5,717 nt of DNA from an uncultured Peptoniphilus sp. GTDB taxonomy: Bacteria > Bacillota > Clostridia > Tissierellales > Peptoniphilaceae. The stretch is taken from the NCBI GenBank assembly GCA_902465645.1, contig CABQNX010000049.1, positions 1 to 5,717 of the forward strand, written 5' to 3'. The notes below the pieces were generated by a model. It was not told where the DNA came from. It saw nothing but the letters and a program-made list of their open reading frames with translations, and did no database searches. Position numbers and translations under genes: made by a program. Positions 1-5,717 of this stretch are shown piece after piece. The first letter of the stretch is position 1; every line of letters starts with the position of its first letter.

Positions 1-44
1 AAAAATAGTGCAAGATAGGAATTACTTCCTTTCTTACACTATTT
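1..44 (-). terminator. distal hairpin, possible second terminator after the SLH phosphoesterase gene
   Basis: Arms at 3-21 and 26-44 form a long stem in minus-strand RNA: 13 bp, one A.A mismatch (31/16), then 5 bp closing on a 4-nt loop (25-22, GTAA). One pair (36/11) is U.G in minus-strand RNA but a C.A mismatch in plus-strand RNA. A run of Us starts inside the stem and continues to the window edge, so the tail is cut off and cannot be judged fully. There is no U tail on the plus strand (bases after 44 read ATGGTA), so minus-strand use is favoured. It lies about 10 nt beyond the first terminator, as a backup terminator would. It could instead be an RNA 3'-end stabiliser or belong to something left of the window. 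Confidence 0.6.
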
Positions 45-52
45 ATGGTACT

Positions 53-80
53 AAAAAGAGCAGGCCTAAGCCTACTCTTT
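53..80 (-). terminator. intrinsic terminator of the SLH phosphoesterase gene
   Basis: In minus-strand RNA the arms 80-70 and 65-55 form an 11-bp stem with a UUAG loop (69-66) and one G.U pair (74/61). The 3' arm ends in a run of five Us (57-53). It starts about 32 nt after the stop codon at 113-115, the right place for a rho-independent terminator. Its sequence is nearly the same as the terminator at 2859-2887. Confidence 0.88.
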
Positions 81-112
81 AAGGATCTATTAAATTAAGA
101 AAAGAAAATTTT

Positions 113-2761
113 TTAAAGTAAATTTACAATTACTCTCGCAATTTCTCCTCTTGTTATATTTTCTTTAGGGTCAAAGCTTCCATCATCTCTTCCAGTAAAT
201 AGACCTCTACTTACTGCTTTTTTGACTTCATTCTTTGCCCAAGAAGATATCTTTGCTTCATCTTTAAATTTAATATCTTCAGCTTCTTTTCTTTCAATTC
301 CAAGTTTTTCCACATATCTATTTAAGATAGCTGCAACTTCTTCTCTTGAAATTTCTCTATTTCCCTTAAATTCTCCATCTTCATATCCATATACTATGCC
401 CTTCTTGCTTGCCCATACAATATAGCCACTTTCTTCTGAATCTTTATTTAAATCCTTATAAATATTTTCAGTGTACTCTTTAGGATTTACATTTTGCATC
501 TTTGCAAGTGCTTTTACAAGTTCAAATCTTGTTGCCTTTCTATCTGGGAAGAATTTTCCATTTATTAAGTCCATAAGATCCTTATCTAAAACTTTTTCGA
601 TAAATTCTTTTGCCCAGTGGCCTTCATAATCTGTTACATCAGCTTTTTTGCCTTCTGTTTTCTTGTCTACTTCTTTTTCAAGATTTTTGTTTTCAGAAAA
701 TATTGAAGTGCCAACATAGACTGGATAAGTTTTTTCATGATGTTTTCTGTGAGTGAAGTTATCATTCAAATTTTCTTCCACATCATTATCAATTATTCGG
801 GCATTGTCCTCTATTTCAGTCCAAGAAATTACATTTTTGTCATCTTTTTCAACTTCTCTTGGATATTTTTTTGCAAAATCAAATCTATTGTCGAAGTTTA
901 AGTCAAGTACATCGTCATTTCCCTTTCCAAGCATATAATTTACATCAAAGAAAGTTTTTTCAGAATCAGAAAGACTTGCAGCATAAGGTGAATAAGTCTT
1001 TAAGAAAATTTTATTTGCATCTTCGTCAAATTCTGCATATTTGAAAAATCCATTTCCACCATTATAAGAAAATTGATAATCAGCTAGAATTGTTATAACT
1101 GGTTTATTCTTGTCGTTCATATAAACTTTATTCCCAGCTCCATGATAGTGACCAGACACTGTCATAAATACTTGATCATATTTTTTAATTATATTCCAGA
1201 TTTCATCTCCAACGCCTGAAAATTGAACTGAAGATGGTTCTGTATCTGAACAGTCAACTATGTTGTGAGCCACAATTATTGTTGGATTTTCTTTGTTTTC
1301 TTTTAAAATATTTTCAAACCAATCCTTATCGCGTCCAAGATCATACCAAGATAGACCCACCATTAAATATTCATAGGAGCCTGCCCTTACCTTCATGTAA
1401 GATGATCTGCCAGAAGGAGAATCATTTACTACATATGTGGCCTTTTTAGTAAAATCTGAATCTTTTCCATAATAATCTTTATAAAACATATCAAGAGGAT
1501 TGTTGTTTGGATTCATGTAAAATTCTTTATCATTATATCCATATCCTTCTTCTGGCCAGTAATCGTGATTACCTGGAATAATCAAGGTTTTTATTTTAGA
1601 ATCAGCAAGTTTATAAAATGTATTTTTAGAATTTTCAAACTGTGTCTTATCATCAAAGTCTTCAACAATATCTCCAAGATGTGAAACTGCTTTAATGTTG
1701 CCTTTGTCTGCATCATTAACTAGACCTCTAATGGCACTGTCCATTACATCTGGTTTGAATTTTACAGTGTTTTGTGTATCTGGTAAAAATACAAAATTGT
1801 AATTATTTTTGTTCTCCAAGGCAAATTCCTTATTTGTACCAAAATCTCCTGCTAGACTTTCTGGATTTGGAATTAACCACTCACTTTTAGAAAGTGCTCC
1901 CTTAGAAATTCTTATTGTTTCAATATTTCCATTTAAAAACTTATCAAGAGTTTGACTTCCTTCTTTCCACCAAGATGAACCAACTCTAAATCTTCCGTCT
2001 GCTGGGTCAGCAAAAATTCCTCTCATAGCTCCACCATCACTTGATTTATAATTCCTAAAAGACTCCGCTCCATTTAAGAAAGACTTTATATTTCCTTGGT
2101 TATCACAAGTTATGGCTATGTGATACCATTGACCGCCCTTATCCATGGCAACAGACCATACAGCAGATTTCATAAGATGAGAATCATCTTCGTTCACAGT
2201 TAAGTATTGAACTTCTTTACAATTTGAAACTGCAATAGAAGTTGAACCAAGTTCAGGCTCGTCCATTGTCTTTACATTCTTTGTGTCGGCAACTTGTCTT
2301 GCAAGCATTCCCATCCATTTGTCATTATTAGTCCAGTCCTTTGGCAAATAATACAAGATTTCAATTGTATAACCATCACTAAATGTTTCTTTGTTTATTG
2401 GCGCGTCATTTACTGTTACAAAATCGGCACCCTTATTCTTTGCAAGTCCAGCAAATTCAATTGAGCCCTTTCCATTTACAGATTCACTCGAAAACTTTAG
2501 ATAATCTTCCCAATTTTCACTAGACTTATCATCAGTTAAGTGCCCACCTGTGTAAGTTTGCATTTCCAAGTCATTATTATTTCCACTTGCATCTTTAACC
2601 TTTAAAGTTCCATCACTAATAGAACCAGTGGAATTTTCTTTACTAAAATCCCACTCTGCAACTACTTTTGATTGTGCAAATATTCCACTTGGAATAAGTG
2701 ATACAAACAATGCAACAAGTAAAAATAATGACAAAAAACTTCTTTTCAAATTATTTTTCAC
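113..2761 (-). CDS. secreted, SLH-anchored LamG-like / calcineurin-like metallophosphoesterase
   Basis: This 882-residue surface protein appears complete. Residues 1-29 are a Sec signal peptide: KNNLKR basic end, a hydrophobic core at 8-23, and probable cleavage after A29 (IFA|QS). Residues about 31-300 look like a concanavalin A/LamG-type beta-sandwich. Residues about 320-600 are a calcineurin-like metallophosphoesterase with ordered metal-site motifs: PDTQ (D328), HLGD (D364), GNHD (N398, H399), AHN (H499) and GHYH (H538, H540). Residues about 600-710 are a charged linker I do not recognise. Three SLH repeats follow at about 711-755, 765-817 and 829-882, with TRFE, SREE and TRGE at the usual TRAE position. 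SLH repeats normally bind pyruvylated secondary wall polymer, so the enzyme should sit outside the cell. The start is GTG: it has an AGGAGG 8 nt upstream, and the next in-frame ATG (residue 67) would remove the signal peptide. Its substrate cannot be told; phosphomonoester, phosphodiester or nucleotide are all possible. It appears to be transcribed alone. Confidence 0.92.
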   Translation of the reverse strand: MKNNLKRSFLSLFLLVALFVSLIPSGIFAQSKVVAEWDFSKENSTGSISDGTLKVKDASGNNNDLEMQTYTGGHLTDDKSSENWEDYLKFSSESVNGKGSIEFAGLAKNKGADFVTVNDAPINKETFSDGYTIEILYYLPKDWTNNDKWMGMLARQVADTKNVKTMDEPELGSTSIAVSNCKEVQYLTVNEDDSHLMKSAVWSVAMDKGGQWYHIAITCDNQGNIKSFLNGAESFRNYKSSDGGAMRGIFADPADGRFRVGSSWWKEGSQTLDKFLNGNIETIRISKGALSKSEWLIPNPESLAGDFGTNKEFALENKNNYNFVFLPDTQNTVKFKPDVMDSAIRGLVNDADKGNIKAVSHLGDIVEDFDDKTQFENSKNTFYKLADSKIKTLIIPGNHDYWPEEGYGYNDKEFYMNPNNNPLDMFYKDYYGKDSDFTKKATYVVNDSPSGRSSYMKVRAGSYEYLMVGLSWYDLGRDKDWFENILKENKENPTIIVAHNIVDCSDTEPSSVQFSGVGDEIWNIIKKYDQVFMTVSGHYHGAGNKVYMNDKNKPVITILADYQFSYNGGNGFFKYAEFDEDANKIFLKTYSPYAASLSDSEKTFFDVNYMLGKGNDDVLDLNFDNRFDFAKKYPREVEKDDKNVISWTEIEDNARIIDNDVEENLNDNFTHRKHHEKTYPVYVGTSIFSENKNLEKEVDKKTEGKKADVTDYEGHWAKEFIEKVLDKDLMDLINGKFFPDRKATRFELVKALAKMQNVNPKEYTENIYKDLNKDSEESGYIVWASKKGIVYGYEDGEFKGNREISREEVAAILNRYVEKLGIERKEAEDIKFKDEAKISSWAKNEVKKAVSRGLFTGRDDGSFDPKENITRGEIARVIVNLL

Positions 2762-2767
2762 TTTTTT

Positions 2768-2775
2768 AACCTCCT
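2768..2775 (-). promoter_or_regulatory. ribosome binding site fixing the GTG start of the SLH phosphoesterase
   Basis: Minus-strand AGGAGGTT (2775-2768) matches the anti-Shine-Dalgarno. Its AGGAGG core ends 8 nt before GTG at 2761-2759. This supports the GTG as the true start, since no ATG or TTG with comparable spacing is visible. Confidence 0.85.
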
Positions 2776-2791
2776 AAATTTTCCTTTGATA

Positions 2792-2797
2792 AGTATA
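2792..2797 (-). promoter_or_regulatory. candidate -10 element for the SLH phosphoesterase gene
   Basis: Minus-strand TATACT (2797-2792) matches the sigma-A consensus TATAAT at five of six positions and would give a leader of roughly 20-25 nt before the GTG. No good TTGACA lies 16-18 nt upstream; that stretch is simply AT-rich (AATTTAAACAAAATTTTTT). A promoter is expected here because a terminator lies just upstream, but this exact assignment is weak. An alternative is TTTACA (2845-2840) with TAATCT 16 nt downstream, which has a poorer -10. Confidence 0.35.
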
Positions 2798-2858
2798 AAA
2801 AAATTTTGTTTAAATTGAGATTATTAAAAGTAAAGGCTATGTAAAATTTTTATTTCAT

Positions 2859-2887
2859 AAAAAAAAGAGCAGGCCTAAGCCCACTCT
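2859..2887 (-). terminator. intrinsic terminator of the permease-aminopeptidase operon
   Basis: Minus-strand arms 2887-2879 and 2874-2866 form a 9-bp stem around a UUAG loop (2878-2875), followed by seven Us (2865-2859). Two pairs (2883/2870 and 2882/2871) are G.U or U.G in minus-strand RNA and would be mismatches in plus-strand RNA. It lies about 39 nt after the aminopeptidase stop codon and separates that transcript from the SLH phosphoesterase gene. Confidence 0.9.
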
Positions 2888-2926
2888 AAAAAAGTATTTA
2901 TTTAAATTTAGAATTTAAATCTTATT

Positions 2927-4249
2927 TTATTCTTCAACAGAGATTTTTGATGCTCCATCGATTTTTATATTTGTGTTGTAGTATTTTGTAAGGGCCTTAA
3001 CCATGTAAGCTGGGTCCTTTGCTCCTGCAGTTTCATAGTTGGAGTGCATTGCTAGTTGAGGTAGTCCAATGTCAACTGCGTGAAGGGACACTTGTGTGTT
3101 TGATAAGTTTCCAAGAGTTGAGCCACCTTGCATGTTAGATCTGTTGGCAAAGTGTTGAACTGGTACCTCAGCAAGGGCACAAATCTTTTTGAAAACTGCT
3201 TGTGAAAAGGCATCTGATGTGTACTTTTGGTTAGCAGCTTCCTTGATTACAATTCCTTCATTCATGAAAGTTCTGTTTTCGTCATCAGTTAACTCCTTGT
3301 GGTTTGGATGAACTGCGTGAGCATTGTCAGCACTTACTAGGAAGGATTTTGCAACAGCCTTGTGGTATTCTTCTTCTTCAAAACCAAGACCTGCGTTAAG
3401 TCTCTTTAATGTGTCGTGAAGAAGGGTAGACATAGCACCTTGTTTTGTGTTTGATCCAACTTCTTCGTTGTCGAAGCAGCAGTAAACATTTACTGCCTTG
3501 TCGTTTTTACCTTCAATAAAGGCCTTAAGTGAAGTGAAGGCACATTCTAGGTCATCAAGTTTTGGTGATGAAACAAATTCATCCTTGTAGCCCCAGATCT
3601 TTCCTTCTTGTCTATTTACTAAGAATAGGTCCTTAGAAATAATTTGGTCTTCACTAACTCCAAGTTCTTCAGCTATCATCTTGTTGTAGTCGCCTTTTTT
3701 CATAGCTCCATTTGTAAATAGTGGAAGAAGGTCAACTTGTCTATTGTATTCATAACCCTTGTTTACATCCCTGTTCATATGGATGGCAACATTTGGGATA
3801 ATTAAAATATCCTTGTCAATGTGAAGTAGCTTTGAAACTATGGCGCCATCTTCTTCTACTAGGACTCTTCCTGCAAGAGTAAGTGGCTTGTCGAACCAAA
3901 CTGAATCAATTGGTCCACCATAAACTTCTACATTTAGTTTTACATAGTCTCCTGGGCCATCTAGCTCTGGCATACTTTTCACCTTGTAAGTTGGTGAGTC
4001 AGAGTGAGAAGCCACTAGTTGGTAGTGATAATCTGAAAGGTCACTACCTACCTTAAAGGCAATAATACTTGAGTCATTTCTCGTAGTGTAATAATTTTTG
4101 CCCTTTTCAATAGTCCAGCTTTCGCCTTCCTTTAATTCAATAAAATTTTCCTTGTCAAGATATGTCTTCACAGTGTCAATTGTGTGAAACATACTTGCAG
4201 ATTTTCTAATAAATTCTAACAATTCCTTTGAAGTTTCTAAATAATTCAT
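2927..4249 (-). CDS. apeB: M18 family metallo-aminopeptidase (ApeB / aspartyl aminopeptidase type)
   Basis: A cytosolic di-zinc exopeptidase of 440 residues, a normal length for bacterial M18 enzymes. There is no signal peptide or membrane segment. The family removes N-terminal residues from short peptides, and some members prefer Asp or Glu. The expected metal-site and catalytic motifs are present in order: SHSDSP (H82), LDDLE (D232), DNEEVGS (E262 as general base and E263 as ligand), SADNAHAVHPN (D308) and MHSNYE (H402). The N-terminal block LLEFIRKSASMFHT matches the ApeB-type opening, where SPSPFH is more common; the changes there are not at metal ligands. M18 enzymes usually assemble into dodecamers, which cannot be judged from sequence alone. 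The gene starts 18 nt after the permease stop and is probably translated from the same mRNA. The family call is firm; substrate preference and the symbol rest on resemblance. Confidence 0.96.
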   Translation of the reverse strand: MNYLETSKELLEFIRKSASMFHTIDTVKTYLDKENFIELKEGESWTIEKGKNYYTTRNDSSIIAFKVGSDLSDYHYQLVASHSDSPTYKVKSMPELDGPGDYVKLNVEVYGGPIDSVWFDKPLTLAGRVLVEEDGAIVSKLLHIDKDILIIPNVAIHMNRDVNKGYEYNRQVDLLPLFTNGAMKKGDYNKMIAEELGVSEDQIISKDLFLVNRQEGKIWGYKDEFVSSPKLDDLECAFTSLKAFIEGKNDKAVNVYCCFDNEEVGSNTKQGAMSTLLHDTLKRLNAGLGFEEEEYHKAVAKSFLVSADNAHAVHPNHKELTDDENRTFMNEGIVIKEAANQKYTSDAFSQAVFKKICALAEVPVQHFANRSNMQGGSTLGNLSNTQVSLHAVDIGLPQLAMHSNYETAGAKDPAYMVKALTKYYNTNIKIDGASKISVEE

Positions 4250-4253
4250 ACTT

Positions 4254-4260
4254 CCTCCTT
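4254..4260 (-). promoter_or_regulatory. ribosome binding site of the aminopeptidase, in the permease-aminopeptidase gap
   Basis: Minus-strand AAGGAGG (4260-4254) lies between the permease stop (4268-4270) and the aminopeptidase ATG (4249-4247). The last G is only 4 nt from the ATG, a short spacing, but the core match is perfect and no other start fits the M18 N-terminus better. There is no room for a terminator or independent promoter in the 18-nt gap. Confidence 0.85.
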
Positions 4261-4267
4261 TTAGAAT

Positions 4268-5707
4268 TTAGCTAAGTTTTTGATCTTCCTTTGCCCTAAT
4301 CATTGGTAAGATTACTCCAAGTGCAACAAGTACAAGTGGTGTGATTATATTAAGTGCCATTTGCATTGGGTCATCTGAAATCATTCCTAGGATACAGCTA
4401 GCAGCTGTAACTACGAAACACCAGAATCCAAAGAATAGTGCAAGACCTTGCTTACGAGTGAAGTAGAAGTCTCTTTCTACATCGCCCCTGTTCTTTCTCA
4501 AGAAGATATATGCCAAGAATACCCATAGGTAACGAAGTGGCATTGTAATTGAGTTAAGTTTTGTTAATTGTCTTAATACAGTTGCAGCACCTGGCACAAG
4601 GATTTGTGCAAGGATAATTGAACCTGCAAGAACAACTATAAGTTTAATACCGTTGATGTAAGCTCCATATTTATTTTTCTTAAGAAGCTTTCTTGGTATA
4701 TATTTATTTGTCTTATCATCATCAAGTAACATTCTAAGTGGTGCGTCAATACTTACAACAAGTGTAGAGAATTGACCGATAGTGTTACATAAAGCGTAAA
4801 CAATCATAAGTGCATTTCCAAGTCCATAATATTCCCCAACTTTTTGGAAGGCCCAGTAAGCACCATTAGCTGCATAAGAGTCAAAAGTTGCTGGATCTGC
4901 ATTGATAATAGCAGGATCAAACATCATACCCATGGCAATAGTACCAAAGATAGCAGAAATAATTACCATTACAGCAGCGAAAATCATTGCCTTAGGGAAT
5001 TCCTTTGAAGAGTTACCTTCCATGTTGTTTACATAAGGACTCATCTTTTCAATACCACCAACAGCAAATACAAGAATTGATAAAGAAGTGAAATACTTCA
5101 TATCAAATGTTGGGATTAAATTATCAAGAGACCAGTCAATAGCTTGGTAACCACCATTTGGATTGATCTTTGGTGCAGCAAGCATCATTAAAATGTAAAG
5201 AATACCCATAACAAACATACTTGAACCTGCAATAGTTGCAAGGTTTTTAAGTGGGTTAAGTCCTCTACTTGCTACCCAGCAGAAAATTAAAAATACTGCT
5301 AGAGTTCCGATTTGTACATAAACAGTTGGTAGTGAGTCATAAACTTCTGCGTTTTGGAAGAACATCCAAGACATAGCCTTTAGTCCACCAGAACCCTTAG
5401 AAGCAATGTAGGTAATGTGACATGCCCAATAAGTCCAACCTGCGTAATAAGCTAGCTTATCACTAGAAGTTGATCTTATCCATGATGTAACTCCACCACC
5501 CTCGTCCTTGAAGGCTGAACCAAGTTCCCCAACCATTAGAGCGTTAGGAATAAAATAAAGTGCGAACATTAGGATCCATGAAAATATTACTTGGATTCCG
5601 TTAAAGAATACGAAACCGTTAACAACATTTCCAAAGCCCCATAAAGTGGAAAATGCCATAAATGCCAGCATAGACCACTTAATTTTCTTTTGTTGTGAAT
5701 CTTGCAT
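4268..5707 (-). CDS. APC-superfamily amino-acid permease (YjeM / glutamate:GABA antiporter-like)
   Basis: An integral membrane transporter of 479 residues with about 12 hydrophobic segments, near residues 11-33, 36-58, 87-106, 128-147, 158-178, 206-222, 239-263, 290-318, 352-372, 385-404, 418-440 and 450-470. Family signs are the glycine-rich break in TM1 (GFGNVVNG), the loop after TM2 with ALMVGELGSAF and EGGG (residues 56-72), and the TM6 break FAVGGIEKMSPY (214-225). From memory these resemble E. coli YjeM (ALMMAEMGAAY, FAYGGIEAVGG) and the glutamate:GABA antiporter branch. It most likely moves an amino acid by proton symport or exchange; the substrate cannot be read from sequence. The ATG at 5707-5705 follows GAG plus 7 nt at the window edge, apparently the end of a cut-off Shine-Dalgarno site, so the coding region looks complete but its promoter lies outside. 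It is first of the visible pair, with apeB 18 nt downstream. Confidence 0.93.
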   Translation of the reverse strand: MQDSQQKKIKWSMLAFMAFSTLWGFGNVVNGFVFFNGIQVIFSWILMFALYFIPNALMVGELGSAFKDEGGGVTSWIRSTSSDKLAYYAGWTYWACHITYIASKGSGGLKAMSWMFFQNAEVYDSLPTVYVQIGTLAVFLIFCWVASRGLNPLKNLATIAGSSMFVMGILYILMMLAAPKINPNGGYQAIDWSLDNLIPTFDMKYFTSLSILVFAVGGIEKMSPYVNNMEGNSSKEFPKAMIFAAVMVIISAIFGTIAMGMMFDPAIINADPATFDSYAANGAYWAFQKVGEYYGLGNALMIVYALCNTIGQFSTLVVSIDAPLRMLLDDDKTNKYIPRKLLKKNKYGAYINGIKLIVVLAGSIILAQILVPGAATVLRQLTKLNSITMPLRYLWVFLAYIFLRKNRGDVERDFYFTRKQGLALFFGFWCFVVTAASCILGMISDDPMQMALNIITPLVLVALGVILPMIRAKEDQKLS

Positions 5708-5714
5708 ATTTTTT

Positions 5715-5717
5715 CTC
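5715..5717 (-). promoter_or_regulatory. partial ribosome binding site of the permease, cut by the window edge
   Basis: Minus-strand GAG (5717-5715) sits 7 nt before the ATG at 5707, the right spacing for the 3' end of a GGAG-type Shine-Dalgarno site. The rest lies outside the window, so this is a weak call, but it supports the chosen start. Confidence 0.45.

Noticed and set aside
222..425. Plus-strand open frame of 67 codons
   Set aside because: Lies wholly inside the SLH-coding part of the minus-strand gene, has no ribosome binding site, and its translation is low-complexity Ser/Phe, as expected for the antisense of an AT-rich gene.
753..1044. Two overlapping plus-strand open frames of 61 codons each (753-938, 859-1044)
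   Set aside because: Both are antisense shadows of the phosphoesterase gene. They overlap each other, and neither has a recognisable domain or Shine-Dalgarno site.
1234..1449. Plus-strand open frame of 71 codons
   Set aside because: Antisense to the metallophosphoesterase active-site region, whose motifs are clearly conserved on the minus strand; no independent support.
113..2761. Possible horizontal acquisition of the surface-protein gene, because parts look more AT-rich than the operon genes
   Set aside because: Composition varies within the gene: bases 1441-1500 are about 23% GC but 2281-2340 about 43%. The latter is similar to sampled stretches of the other two genes, and no mobile element, attachment site or tRNA flanks it.
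2900..2920. AT-only inverted repeat ATTTAAAT - 5 nt - ATTTAAAT just after the aminopeptidase stop
   Set aside because: Each arm is itself a palindrome made only of A and T in a very AT-rich gap. The structure would be weak, and the real terminator sits just downstream.
1..5717. Search for CRISPR arrays, tRNA or rRNA genes, insertion sequences, riboswitches and defence or toxin systems
   Set aside because: No regularly spaced direct repeats, cloverleaf sequence, transposase fragment or terminal inverted repeats were seen, and the non-coding stretches (112, 165, 18 and 10 nt) are filled by terminators, ribosome binding sites and a weak promoter candidate.

Overview
The window comes from a low-GC Gram-positive (Firmicutes-type) anaerobe. 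It is AT-rich, has strong AGGAGG ribosome binding sites and U-tailed intrinsic terminators, and encodes an SLH-anchored surface protein next to amino-acid and peptide utilisation genes. I lean towards the Peptoniphilaceae (Anaerococcus/Peptoniphilus-like), but that is inferred from gene content and style, not from a marker gene.

All three real genes lie on the minus strand and are read from right to left. At the right end, 5707-4268 encodes a complete 12-TM APC-superfamily amino-acid permease of the YjeM / glutamate:GABA-antiporter type. After 18 nt carrying a strong Shine-Dalgarno site, 4249-2927 encodes a cytosolic M18 metallo-aminopeptidase (ApeB type) with all expected metal ligands. The two almost certainly share a transcript that ends at the hairpin at 2859-2887. 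Their promoter lies beyond the right edge.

A new transcription unit follows. A 165-nt gap (2762-2926) holds the terminator, a weak candidate promoter and a canonical SD. It leads into a GTG-started 882-residue secreted protein (2761-113) with a signal peptide, a LamG-like beta-sandwich, a calcineurin-like metallophosphoesterase domain, a linker of unknown nature and three C-terminal SLH repeats. It is probably a phosphoesterase held on the outside of the cell wall. Its transcript runs into two tandem hairpins in the first 80 bases.

Functionally, the right-hand pair fits amino-acid and peptide metabolism: exchange of amino acids across the membrane and release of amino acids from peptides in the cytosol. 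The left-hand gene is a separate surface enzyme. I see no CRISPR array, mobile element, tRNA, rRNA, toxin-antitoxin or defence system. The most notable non-coding signal is a 26-base terminator sequence used after both transcription units with one base difference. Its stem imperfections become G.U pairs only in minus-strand RNA.
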